Positions 1-7,891 are shown, counted from the stretch's first letter. The stretch: 64,000 bases of DNA from MWBF01 sp040772005 (GCA_040772005.1 JAXGYZ010000008.1:62001-126000), one strand, 5' to 3'. A program made the numbers and translations. The notes: generated from the sequence alone by a model not told the origin.

Positions 1-547
1 AGGCGTCGGACAGGTCGGTCGCGATGACGCCCGACAGCGTCATCGCGGCGTAGTCCTTCGCCTGCACGATCCAGCGCGTCTGCGCGTAGACCTCGGGCTG
101 GTTGCGCTTGACCCACAGGGCTTTGGCCGCGGTATAGGACGCGCTGGCCCGGTGGCCCGTCCGCCGGTAGACGGTCTCGAACCCACAGGTCGCGCCCAGG
201 TGATTCGCCTCGTCCATCGCGCGCTGGTCGGCCCACAGCATTGCAGGCCGCGTCGGCTCGCCGGTCCCGTCCAGGAACACCGCGCCGTTCATGGTGCCGG
301 AGAAGCTGACCGCTGCGATGGCGGCGGGACGGATCTGCGCCTGGTCGAGCAGCCGCCGTGTGCCTGCATAGACGGCCGCACGCCAGTCTACCGGGTCCTC
401 TTCCGCCCAGTTCGGCTGTGGATAAGCAGCAGGATATGGCTCGAAGACGGCAGCGCGTGCCAGGCCGGTCGTCGCATCAAACAGGGTGGCCTTGTTGCCG
501 GTGGTGCCCAGGTCATGGGCGAGCAGGTATGTGGAAGTCATGACCAT
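1..547 (-). CDS. FGGY-family carbohydrate kinase, 3' end missing (xylulokinase-like)
   Basis: ATP-dependent phosphorylation of a pentose or related sugar in the cytoplasm is the known role of the FGGY family. Only the N-terminal part (about 180 residues) is in the window; the gene runs off the left edge. The N-terminus carries the phosphate-binding signature HDLGTTGNKATLFD, then EEDPVDWR, SGTMNGAVFLD and LWADQRA, all typical of the actin-like N-terminal FGGY domain. The first in-frame ATG is at 547 and a second lies two codons later at 541; neither has a clear Shine-Dalgarno sequence. It faces the same way as the GH172 gene, but about 180 bp and a repeat lie between them. Xylulokinase is the best guess, but substrate cannot be set from this half. 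Confidence 0.85.
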   Translation of the reverse strand, partial: MVMTSTYLLAHDLGTTGNKATLFDATTGLARAAVFEPYPAAYPQPNWAEEDPVDWRAAVYAGTRRLLDQAQIRPAAIAAVSFSGTMNGAVFLDGTGEPTRPAMLWADQRAMDEANHLGATCGFETVYRRTGHRASASYTAAKALWVKRNQPEVYAQTRWIVQAKDYAAMTLSGVIATDLSDA

Positions 548-596
548 AAATTCTACTGCTTGAAATCAACATATGGCAAATCCGAGAGGGAACGTA

Positions 597-697
597 ACTG
601 TTCAGCGTTACCTCGTAACTCAAGGTCAGCACGCCCACAAACCCGGTTTCTGTGCGAAGCGCAGCTTCACCGAGAAACCGGGTTTGTAGCGGTAAAC
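597..697. repeat. Short TIR repeat, family 2, copy A (hairpin AAACCCGGTTTCT)
   Basis: A roughly 100-bp element starts near GTTCAGCGTTAC and ends with a degraded inverted copy of the same motif. Inside is a hairpin with arms AAACCCGGTTTCT (638-651) and AGAAACCGGGTTT (673-686). Related copies lie at 53541-53640 and 56357-56422. GAGGGAA occurs just outside both ends (about 585 and 702) and may be a target duplication. It fills the gap between the kinase and GH172 genes and could also act as a hairpin terminator for GH172. Confidence 0.8.
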
Positions 698-723
698 TAT
701 GAGGGAATTCCGGCCTCTCCGGT

Positions 724-1764
724 TCAGTACGGCCGCACGCGCTCCGCCAGGGGCAGGAGCGGCTTGTGCCGGACCGGCCCGCTGCCCGGCACCTGGTACC
801 AGTAGACCGTCGATGCCACGTCGATCGGCCGGCCGCCGACCTCGTCCAGCCAGGCGCGCAACTGCCCCGGCGATGAATCCTTGCCGGAGCGCGTGAACTC
901 GGCGCCCCAGTTGACCTGGATGCGCAGCGAACGTTCGAAGCGGATCACGTTGTTGGCCCGGAAGCGGAAGACCGCCAGCTCGAGCGGCATGACGCCGTGG
1001 TTGCAGTGCGGAATCGCCGCGTAAGTGCCGATGAACGGGCGCTGGAAGCCCCACGAATAGGTGAAGTAGTCTTCGGTGCCCAGGTAATCGAGCGACTGCG
1101 TCGGCTCATCGTCGATGAAGTGCTCGTCGTTGCCCTCCATCACAAAGTGCGCACCCTCGAAGCGCGGTTCCGTGCTGGTGATCCCCAGGCTCACCCCGAC
1201 GAGGTGGCCGCGACCGGTGATGTTTGCCAGCGGCAGGACTTCGCGGGGAATGTAGATCTCCTGCCGGCCCCACGTCGCATGGAAGCAGGCCAGATCATCC
1301 TCCCACTCGGGCAGGGTCTCGTACTCGACATAAGCGTAGCCGTTGGCCCGGCGATCGGTTTCGTTGGTCAGCTCAATGCGTGCCCGGTGGCGGAACGGCA
1401 TGGGCAGGTAGCAGTTGCGCGCCTCCGGCACCTTCTCCATGAAGGGCGTCGAGAAGTACTGGCCCTTGCCCTGAAGCGCGTCGCAGAAGAAATCGCCGAT
1501 GGGGCATTGCACGGCAGGCACGGTCTCATCGTCCCAATAAATCCGCAGGATGATGCCCCGGTGTTCGTGGGCATTGGCAAACCTGGTGGCGTGCAGGCAG
1601 GTGATGACGGCCGGCCCCGGAATGTCGGCGATGGTCACGGTCGCGCCGGGCTCAAGGATGGGCAGCTCGGGGTAGGCGTCCCACGGCCAAAGGCTGTTCA
1701 CCATGCCGGTTCGCCGCGCGCGCACGCGGGCCAGGTCGAAGGATGCCGGTTGTGGGAGTGTCAT
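724..1764 (-). CDS. GH172 / DUF2961 family glycoside hydrolase
   Basis: This 346-residue protein matches DUF2961, now glycoside hydrolase family GH172, whose characterised members are exo-acting alpha-D-fructofuranosidases, difructose-anhydride enzymes and alpha-D-arabinofuranosidases. Diagnostic stretches are FATRF-like HATRFANAHEHRGIILRIYWD, the PIGDFFC motif, ETLPEWEDDLACFHA, and SLDYLGTEDYF-type residues (YLGTEDYFTYSWGF), the family hallmark. Length is usual for single-domain members and there is no signal peptide, so it probably acts in the cytoplasm. AGGTAA precedes the ATG at 1764. It sits 21 bp after the lipoprotein gene in the same direction and may be co-transcribed with it. With GH32 and amylosucrase further along, a fructoside substrate is a reasonable inference. 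Confidence 0.85.
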   Translation of the reverse strand: MTLPQPASFDLARVRARRTGMVNSLWPWDAYPELPILEPGATVTIADIPGPAVITCLHATRFANAHEHRGIILRIYWDDETVPAVQCPIGDFFCDALQGKGQYFSTPFMEKVPEARNCYLPMPFRHRARIELTNETDRRANGYAYVEYETLPEWEDDLACFHATWGRQEIYIPREVLPLANITGRGHLVGVSLGITSTEPRFEGAHFVMEGNDEHFIDDEPTQSLDYLGTEDYFTYSWGFQRPFIGTYAAIPHCNHGVMPLELAVFRFRANNVIRFERSLRIQVNWGAEFTRSGKDSSPGQLRAWLDEVGGRPIDVASTVYWYQVPGSGPVRHKPLLPLAERVRPY

Positions 1765-1785
1765 GCGTTTCTTACCTCTCGCTAC

Positions 1786-3060
1786 TCAGCGGTAGGTGGC
1801 CTTCAGAAAGCGCGGGTAGTATAGCCGGTCGTCGCTCATCAGGTTGGTTTGGCTCAGCGAGTTGGTCGCGTACGTCAGGATGAGGTCTGCGCCCTCGCCC
1901 GTGAGCTCCGGGTGCGCCTTGCCCGCATAGATCATCACGTCTCTGATATCGTATTCCTCGGGGCGGTAGAAGACCGTCGCCGCGCTCCATGGGCCGGTCG
2001 GCGCAGGTGCGAGGCGGAATGCCAGCTCCGCCTGCGGGAAGCCCACGGTCTGGATGCCGAGGTACTGCTCCAAGGTGGGGGCGTAGTGAACCGTGAACTC
2101 GGTCTGGCCGCCGGTGTAGAGTGGCACGGGCGGGGCGGCCAGGTCCTGCTGGACGACCCACCCGCCGTCTTCGCCCATCCACCACTGGGGGCGCGACAGG
2201 TCATCCTGCAGCAGGTCGGTGATGGGCCAGCGCACCAGGTAGATGTCGTGGCTCGGCTCCTGGACGCTGTAGACATAGACGTAGTCCTCCTCGAGCATCG
2301 CGCCGCCCGATATCAGCACGCCATAGTCGTTGGCCGGGGTGTCGAGCCAGGTGAGCTGCCACCCTTCAGGCGGTCCGTCGATGCCCGTGAGCTTGACTGC
2401 GGTCCAGCCCTCGGTCGTAAAGCCGAGCCCGCCGGATGCCTTGCGCACGACCATCAGGAAGACGATCACCCGATCCTCCAGCCGGACGCCGTGGCCGGGC
2501 CAGTACCACAGGTCGCCCCGCTCGGAGAAGAAGGACGAAGGGAGATAGTCTGCCAGCGGCCAGTGAAAGTCCATCTCCGCAGTCGATGGATCGTAGCCCG
2601 TCTGCACCGCGATGCTGTTGCGGATCATGATGGACCCCTGGCGGGAGCGCCGGGTGTCGTAGGTGATGAAGGTGTCGCCGAACAGCCAGAGCACGCGGCC
2701 GTCACCCAGGTCGATGGAGTAGGCATCATCGGAGCCGAGCCAGTGGGGGTCGCTGCGGAAGAGTTCGTCGGCCTCCGGCCAGGGTTCGGCGTCGATGCCG
2801 GCTAACGCCTGCAGAGCGCGCTGCACCTGTGCGGCTTCGGGCGGTGGCTTCACTGGCAGGGGGGCCTCCGCGGTGGGCGTCGCGGTGGGCAGCGGTGACT
2901 CTGTTGGTGGGGCCTCAGTCCGAGTGGGTTCTGTGGTCGGCGTGGCCTGCGAGGGCAAGGGTGTGTCTGGGGCAGGTTGCTGCATCGGCATCCCCTGGCA
3001 ACCGCTGACGGCTGCGGCTATAAGGATCAGAGCCAGTAGCAGGTAAGTTTTGCTGTTCAT
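1786..3060 (-). CDS. Secreted lipoprotein with beta-propeller (DUF4185/GH43-like) domain
   Basis: This 424-residue protein begins with a lipoprotein signal peptide ending in the lipobox AVSGC (Cys at about residue 21), followed by a Pro/Thr/Glu-rich linker (about 25-75). The globular part has repeated Trp-rich strands such as RVLWLFGDTFITYDTRR, SRQGSIMIRNSIAVQTG, PGHGVRLEDRVIVFLMV and the ending SDDRLYYPRFLKATYR. That pattern fits the five-bladed propellers of DUF4185 and related GH43/GH32-like proteins. Membrane anchoring outside the cell and binding or cleavage of a carbohydrate is inferred; catalytic residues were not assigned. It precedes GH172 in the same direction. Confidence 0.6.
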   Translation of the reverse strand: MNSKTYLLLALILIAAAVSGCQGMPMQQPAPDTPLPSQATPTTEPTRTEAPPTESPLPTATPTAEAPLPVKPPPEAAQVQRALQALAGIDAEPWPEADELFRSDPHWLGSDDAYSIDLGDGRVLWLFGDTFITYDTRRSRQGSIMIRNSIAVQTGYDPSTAEMDFHWPLADYLPSSFFSERGDLWYWPGHGVRLEDRVIVFLMVVRKASGGLGFTTEGWTAVKLTGIDGPPEGWQLTWLDTPANDYGVLISGGAMLEEDYVYVYSVQEPSHDIYLVRWPITDLLQDDLSRPQWWMGEDGGWVVQQDLAAPPVPLYTGGQTEFTVHYAPTLEQYLGIQTVGFPQAELAFRLAPAPTGPWSAATVFYRPEEYDIRDVMIYAGKAHPELTGEGADLILTYATNSLSQTNLMSDDRLYYPRFLKATYR

Positions 3061-3119
3061 GAGGGGATTTTAGCGCGGAAGGGCTCGAAGTGACAAAGAG
3101 CGGAAGTTGATGTTACTTC

Positions 3120-3180
3120 TTACTCGTTACTCGTTACTCATTCGGCCCATAACGAGGAATGAGTAACGAGTAACGAGTAA
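3120..3180 (-). terminator. Perfect 24-bp palindrome built from TTACTCG heptamers
   Basis: The left arm (3120-3143) and right arm (3157-3180) are perfect reverse complements with a 13-nt loop. Each arm consists of tandem TTACTCG-type units. It lies seven bases after the stop codon of the E2 gene, so it can terminate the deoR-E1-E2 operon, although a long U tract is absent. A fragment of the same heptamer motif also occurs inside the E2 coding region near 4298-4318. Confidence 0.75.
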
Positions 3181-3187
3181 ACCGGCG

Positions 3188-4618
3188 TTACGCCATCATC
3201 AGGTACGGTTCCTCGATCAGCCCCTTGATGTATTGCAGGAAGCGCGCGGCGGGCGCGCCGTCGATGATGCGGTGGTCGAACACCAGGCTCAGCGTCAGCA
3301 TCTGGCGCAGGACCGGCGCGTTCGGGCTCTCCGGCCGGTAGACCCACTTGGGCGCGATGCGGCCGACGCCCAGGATCGCGGCCTCCGGCAGGTTGATGAC
3401 CGGCGTGAACGCGTCGATGTCGTGCATCCCCAGGTTCGTGATGGTGAACGTCCCACCGGTGATATCGTCGGGCATGGAGCGGCCCTTGCGCGCGCGGTCC
3501 ACCAGCTCGCGGAACTCCGCGCCGAACTGCTGCAGCGTCTTCGTGTCCGCATCGCGGATGACCGGGACGAGCAGCCCGCGCTCGGTATCGACCGCCATGC
3601 CCAGGTTGACGTGGCCCAGCAGCTCGATGGCATCTGCTGCGAGCCGCGCGTTCATGTAAGGGAACCTGCGCAGCGCCTTGGCGACGATGAGCGCCAGCAG
3701 ATCGTTGTAGCCGGGCGCAAAGCCCCACGCCTCGCTGACCTTCGCCTTGAGCCGCTCGCGCATGGCGACGAACTCGGTCGCGTCGACCTCGGTGACGAGG
3801 GTCACACGCGCGGTCGTGTGGACGCTCGTGCCCATCCGGTCGACGATGATCGCGCGCACGCCCTTAAGCGGGATACGCTCGGTCACATCAGCAACGGGGA
3901 GCGCTACAGAGGGCGCAGAGGGTCGGGCGACGACAGGGGCCGGAGTCGCGGGGACCTCTGGCACCTTCTCTGTGACCTCTGTGGCGACCATTGCCGGTCG
4001 CATGGCCGCTTCGACGTCCTCGCGCGTGATCTTGCCGCCGGGACCGGTGCCGGTGAGCTTGCGCAGGTCGATGCCGGACTCCGCGGCCAGCTTCTCGGCC
4101 AGCGGGGTCGCCTTCGGTGCAGTCGCAAGATACGCGAGCACGTCCTTCTCGGTCACGCGCACGCCGCCGCCGCCGGTCGGCGTAACCTGCGCCAGGTCCA
4201 CGTGCCGCTCCCCGGCGAGCTTGCGCGCGCGGGGGGAGGCGAAAGTCTTGGTTTCTGCTGCAGGAGCCGCGGTTGCCTCTGCCGAGGCTATTTCTCTTTC
4301 CTCGTTACTCGTTTTACTCTCTGTGGTCTCTGTGGCTTCGCCTCCAACAGTCCCCGCCTTGAACTTGATGTCCTGCGGGCCGATGAGCGCGACGACTTCC
4401 AGCACTGGCACGGTCTGGCCGACCTCGTAGGGGCCGCGATGGAGGAAGCCCGCGCCCTCCGCTTCGACAAAGAAGGTCGTCTTGTCCGTCTCGATTTCGA
4501 GGATCTCCTGGCCCTTCTTGATCTCTGCGCCATCCTCGGCCAGCCACTGGACGATCTTCACTTCTTCGACCGTCTGGCCGTATTTCGGGATGTAGACCTC
4601 GGTCGTCTTCGGCGCCAT
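3188..4618 (-). CDS. pdhC: Dihydrolipoamide acyltransferase (E2) of a 2-oxoacid dehydrogenase complex
   Basis: This 476-residue protein transfers the acyl group from E1 to CoA through a swinging lipoyl arm. In order it has one lipoyl domain with the modified Lys in EIETDKTTF (about residue 43), two peripheral-subunit-binding domains (ASPRARKLAGERHVDLAQV and TPLAEKLAAESGIDLRKL), and a catalytic domain ending with DHRIIDG, which holds the active-site His and Asp. Two subunit-binding domains in one chain is uncommon. The ATG at 4618 overlaps the E1 stop by one base (TGATG) with GGTGG upstream, so the two are translationally coupled. The linkers contain pieces of dispersed intergenic repeats. Pyruvate or acetoin are both possible substrates; no E3 gene is in the window. 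Confidence 0.9.
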   Translation of the reverse strand: MAPKTTEVYIPKYGQTVEEVKIVQWLAEDGAEIKKGQEILEIETDKTTFFVEAEGAGFLHRGPYEVGQTVPVLEVVALIGPQDIKFKAGTVGGEATETTESKTSNEEREIASAEATAAPAAETKTFASPRARKLAGERHVDLAQVTPTGGGGVRVTEKDVLAYLATAPKATPLAEKLAAESGIDLRKLTGTGPGGKITREDVEAAMRPAMVATEVTEKVPEVPATPAPVVARPSAPSVALPVADVTERIPLKGVRAIIVDRMGTSVHTTARVTLVTEVDATEFVAMRERLKAKVSEAWGFAPGYNDLLALIVAKALRRFPYMNARLAADAIELLGHVNLGMAVDTERGLLVPVIRDADTKTLQQFGAEFRELVDRARKGRSMPDDITGGTFTITNLGMHDIDAFTPVINLPEAAILGVGRIAPKWVYRPESPNAPVLRQMLTLSLVFDHRIIDGAPAARFLQYIKGLIEEPYLMMA

Positions 4619-6738
4619 CAGCTCACCACCTTTCGACAGGCTGCCACGATGCGGGCGGTATTCGGGATCGCGATGTCTTCCAGCACCTCGGCGCGCGGGA
4701 CCGGCACATTGAGCGCCGCGACGCGCACCATCGGCGCATCCAGGTAATCGAAGGCATGGTCGTTGACCTGCGCCATGATCTCGTTGATGAAGCTCGTGTT
4801 CTCGTAGGCCTCGGTCACGCCGACCAGGCGGCCCGTCTTCTTGACGGATGCGAGGATGGTTTCCAGGTCCAGCGGCTTCAGGCTGCGCAGGTCGATGACC
4901 TCGACATCGATGCCTTCCTTCGCCAGCGTCTCGGCGGCTTCCAGCGAGCGGTGCACCATGCGCGAGTAGGTGACAAGGGTGATGTCCTTGCCGGGCCGCT
5001 TGATGTCCGCGACGCCGAGCGGGATGACGTAGTCCTGCTCCGGCACGGGGCCCTTCTGACCATAGAGCATCTTGTGCTCGATGAACATGACCGGGTTGTC
5101 GTCGCGGATCGCGGCCTTGAGCAGGCCCTTCGCATCGTAGGGCGTGGAGGGCATGACGACGTAGATGCCGGGGAAGTGCGTCCACAGCGCCTCGAGGCTC
5201 TGCGAGTGGTGCGCAGCGATGGCGCGGCCCGCGCCGCCTTCCGTGCGGATGACCATCGGGACACTGGTCTTGCCGCCGAACATGTAGCGATTTTTGGCAC
5301 CCTGGTTGGCAATCTGGTCCATCGCCAGCGGGGTGAAGTCGACGTACATGATCTCCGCGATGGGGCGCATGCCGGCCATGGCCGCACCGACGGCCGCGCC
5401 GCCGATCGTGGCCTCGGAGATGGGCGTATCGATCACGCGCCACTCGCCGAACTCAGCAAACAGGCCGCGAGTCGCTCCGTAGGCGCCGCCATACAGCCCG
5501 ACATCCTCGCCCATGATGAAGACCCGTTCGTCACGCTGCATCTCTTCGCGTGCAGCCTCGACCAGTGCAGCCGCGTAGCTGATCTCCTTCATCGGGACTG
5601 TGGTGCGTTCCTTCTTCTCCGCGAGGTGCACCTGTGCGCGCAGCTCGGCCTCGGCCGCGATGTCCGCGCCGGTGTGTTTGAGCGGGGCATACACGTCGGT
5701 CTCGACCTCGCTCGGATCGGGCGCGGGGGAGGCTTCGGCGAATGCCATTGCGGCGTCGAGCTTGTTGCTCACGAACTCATCGAGCTCTTCGTATTCCTCA
5801 TCCTTCAGCAGTCCGAACGACAGCATCTCGCCGCGCAGAACCTCAATGGGGTCACGATCGCGCCACTCGCGTTCCTCATCCTTCGTGCGGTAGGCGCGAG
5901 GATCGGAGTGGCTATGTCCGAAATAGCGGTAGGTCTTGGCCTCGATCAGCGTGGGGCCTTCGCCGCTGCGTGCCCGCTCGGCGGCCTTCGCCACCGCGGC
6001 GCGCACGGCCACTGCATCCATGCCGTCCACGACCTCGCCGGGGATGCCGTAGGCGCAGGAGCGGGCCGCAATGTCGGGCAGCTTGGAGACATTGGCCCAG
6101 GGCACGGACATGCCGTACTGGTTGTTCTCGGCCACGAAGACGACCGGCAGGTCCCACAGGCTTGCCATGTTCAACGCCTCGTGGAAGGTGCCCTCATTGG
6201 ATGCGCCGTCCCCGAAGAAGCAGAGGACGACCCGATCGGTACCCATGAGCTTCTGTGCGAGGGCTGCACCGACGGCCACCGGCAGGTTGCCGCCGACGAT
6301 GCCCGTTGCGCCCAGGTTGCCGTGCTTCACGTCCGCGATGTGCATGGAGCCGCCCTTGCCCTTGCAGTAGCCGCCGGACTTGCCCAGCACCTCGGCCATC
6401 ATGCGGTTGTAGTGCATCTGCTTGTCATCGGGATTCTGCGCGGCCTTGTCGCCGTGCGCATGCGCGTGGCCGTGGCCGCGATGGGTGCTGGTGATGAAAT
6501 CGTCATCATGCAGCGCGGCGACGGCGCCGACCGCGGTCGCCTCCGACCCTGCGTACAGATGCGATGCGCCCTTGAGGACCGCCTTCGTCAGCAGGCTCGA
6601 AATCTTTTCTTCCAGCGCCCGGATTTCCTTCATCTGGCGCAGCATGTTCATCAGCTCTTCTTTACTGAGCTCCTGTTCCTCGATCAGCGCCGAAATGGTG
6701 ACCGGGTCCAGGGCCGGCATGGGTTGGGGGTATGTCAC
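4618..6738 (-). CDS. pdhAB: 2-oxoacid dehydrogenase E1, fused alpha and beta subunits
   Basis: This thiamine-diphosphate enzyme decarboxylates a 2-oxoacid (pyruvate or acetoin type) and passes the acyl group to E2. The 706-residue chain joins an alpha half (about 1-350, TPP motif GDGASNEG...ENN) to a beta half (about 360-706, starting at KEISYAAALVEAAREEM, with MGEDVGLYGGAYG and GGKTSVPMVIRTEGGAG). In most bacteria these are two proteins. The GTG at 6738 is chosen because GGAGG sits five bases upstream; an open frame extends to a second GTG at 6765 without a good site. It lies 27 bp after deoR and is coupled to E2. Confidence 0.92.
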   Translation of the reverse strand: MTYPQPMPALDPVTISALIEEQELSKEELMNMLRQMKEIRALEEKISSLLTKAVLKGASHLYAGSEATAVGAVAALHDDDFITSTHRGHGHAHAHGDKAAQNPDDKQMHYNRMMAEVLGKSGGYCKGKGGSMHIADVKHGNLGATGIVGGNLPVAVGAALAQKLMGTDRVVLCFFGDGASNEGTFHEALNMASLWDLPVVFVAENNQYGMSVPWANVSKLPDIAARSCAYGIPGEVVDGMDAVAVRAAVAKAAERARSGEGPTLIEAKTYRYFGHSHSDPRAYRTKDEEREWRDRDPIEVLRGEMLSFGLLKDEEYEELDEFVSNKLDAAMAFAEASPAPDPSEVETDVYAPLKHTGADIAAEAELRAQVHLAEKKERTTVPMKEISYAAALVEAAREEMQRDERVFIMGEDVGLYGGAYGATRGLFAEFGEWRVIDTPISEATIGGAAVGAAMAGMRPIAEIMYVDFTPLAMDQIANQGAKNRYMFGGKTSVPMVIRTEGGAGRAIAAHHSQSLEALWTHFPGIYVVMPSTPYDAKGLLKAAIRDDNPVMFIEHKMLYGQKGPVPEQDYVIPLGVADIKRPGKDITLVTYSRMVHRSLEAAETLAKEGIDVEVIDLRSLKPLDLETILASVKKTGRLVGVTEAYENTSFINEIMAQVNDHAFDYLDAPMVRVAALNVPVPRAEVLEDIAIPNTARIVAACRKVVS

Positions 6739-6765
6739 TTTGTCCTCCGTATGGAATGGATGCAC

Positions 6766-7536
6766 TCAAACCTGGATAACTTCCACCCCGGCCTGGCGGA
6801 TTTGGGCCACCAGTTCTGCCGGGGCATAGGTGTCGGTGATGATGCGGGCAATCTGCGAGACATCGGCAAACGAGGCCAGCCCGACCCGGCCCCACTTGGT
6901 GGCATCGAACACGGCCACGACCTCGCGGCACATCGCAACCAGCGGTCGCTTGATCTCCGCCTCCTCCGCGCTCACATCGGTCAGCCCTTCCGCCAGGCTG
7001 ACGCCGTGTGCGCCGAAGAAGCCCTTCCGGATATTGAAGCGCCGCAGCATGTCCAGCCCGCCGGTGCTGACGATGGAGGCAGTATCCTTGCGGAGCGTGC
7101 CGCCGATGACCACGACCGTGACGCCCGGCGCGTCCAGCAACTCCTGGGCGACGGCCAGGCCGTTGGTGATGACGGTGACATAGCGATGCGCCTTGAGGTT
7201 CTGGGCGATGGCGAAGGCCGTGCTGCTGCTGTCGAGGATGACGGCATCACCGTCGGCCACGAGCCGTGCGGCTGCGGCCCCGATGTGGGCCTTCTGTTGG
7301 ACCTGCTGCTGCAGGCGCTGGCTGAGGGTGAGGACGGGTAAGCCGGAGGTTGCGGGGATCGCGCCGCCGTGGGTGCGCACGATAAGGTTGCCCTCTGCGA
7401 GGGCTTGCAGGTCGCCGCGAATCGTGACCTCGGAGACGCCGAACTCGTGGCTGAGCTCGGCCACGGCCACCCGTCCCGCCTGGCTGACGCGGCCCAGGAT
7501 TTCCTGGCGCCTCTCTGCAACCGACAGCTCTTTCAT
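6766..7536 (-). CDS. DeoR-family transcriptional repressor
   Basis: This 256-residue regulator has an N-terminal winged helix-turn-helix (LSHEFGVSEVTIRGDLQALAEG, about residues 27-49) and a C-terminal DeoRC sugar-phosphate sensor domain with DGDAVILDSSSTAFAIA, VITNGLAVA, GGTLRK and FFGAHGVSLAEG. Such proteins normally repress nearby sugar genes and release DNA when a phosphorylated sugar binds. It is the first gene of an operon with fused E1 and E2. A consensus-like promoter lies upstream at 7578-7606, and a direct TGCTT repeat next to the start point may be its own operator. Its first 17 codons and promoter were copied to about 13.7 kb. Confidence 0.9.
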   Translation of the reverse strand: MKELSVAERRQEILGRVSQAGRVAVAELSHEFGVSEVTIRGDLQALAEGNLIVRTHGGAIPATSGLPVLTLSQRLQQQVQQKAHIGAAAARLVADGDAVILDSSSTAFAIAQNLKAHRYVTVITNGLAVAQELLDAPGVTVVVIGGTLRKDTASIVSTGGLDMLRRFNIRKGFFGAHGVSLAEGLTDVSAEEAEIKRPLVAMCREVVAVFDATKWGRVGLASFADVSQIARIITDTYAPAELVAQIRQAGVEVIQV

Positions 7537-7560
7537 GCCCGTCCTTGTCGAACTTACGAA

Positions 7561-7575
7561 TGCTTGCGATTGCTT
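7561..7575. promoter_or_regulatory. Putative DeoR operator: TGCTT direct repeat, 10-bp spacing
   Basis: TGCTT occurs at 7561-7565 and 7571-7575, one helical turn apart, just downstream of the -10 box of the deoR promoter. The position suits a repressor site and autoregulation is common in DeoR proteins. In the copied region at 13.7 kb the first half is kept (13747) and the second is changed to GGCTT. The function is inferred. Confidence 0.4.
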
Positions 7576-7577
7576 TC

Positions 7578-7606
7578 AATATACTTCATATGGTCAGAGT
7601 TGTCAA
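7578..7606 (-). promoter_or_regulatory. Sigma-70-type promoter of deoR-E1-E2
   Basis: On the minus strand TTGACA (7606-7601) and TATATT (7583-7578) are separated by exactly 17 bases. The start point would fall near 7571, leaving a leader of about 35 nt before the deoR ATG. Confidence 0.8.
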
Positions 7607-7626
7607 GTACGGTAAGGCGCGATGTT

Positions 7627-7798
7627 GGGCGAAATCATGTTGCACTCGTGCCTTCTGCCTGGCAGTTGAAACTGCGGCTACCACTGCAAAACCGACCTGC
7701 GTCGGTTAGTTTCCAGTCTGCGAAGGCAGACTTCGCAACGGTAGCCGCAACTTCAGTTGCCGGGTGGGTTCACCTGATGCACTCTGAAACCGCCCTGG
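7627..7798. mobile_element. 172-bp MITE, copy 1, with 10-bp target duplication
   Basis: This segment is base-for-base identical, as far as can be read, to 53361-53532. Its ends form an imperfect inverted repeat of about 25 bp (GGGCGAAATCATG... against the complement of ...GAAACCGCCCTGG), and inner segments are also inverted (GGCAGTTGAAACTGCGGCTACC against its partner). GCGCGATGTT occurs directly before and directly after it, a perfect 10-bp direct repeat. It has no coding capacity, so it is non-autonomous. It sits between deoR and the giant protease gene. Confidence 0.9.
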
Positions 7799-7862
7799 GC
7801 GCGATGTTGGAGCGGCTTACATCGGATGATGGAGATTGTTGCCCTGAGTTGTGAAGAACTGA

Positions 7863-7891
7863 TTGACTGCCGGCGCCATGAGGAATATACT
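7863..7891 (+). promoter_or_regulatory. Promoter of the giant metzincin gene
   Basis: TTGACT (7863-7868) and TATACT (7886-7891) are separated by 17 bases on the plus strand, about 80 bp before the start codon at 7973. AGGAGG precedes that start codon. The remainder of the 7537-7972 gap is the deoR promoter and the MITE. Confidence 0.65.

Noticed and set aside
3138..3728. Extra frame at the 3' end of E2
   Set aside because: It is a shifted reading of the E2 gene; the palindrome after the stop extends it artificially.
4756..7341. 861-codon open frame antisense to the E1 and deoR genes
   Set aside because: It mirrors real coding sequence in a GC-rich genome, has no ribosome site and no recognisable domain.
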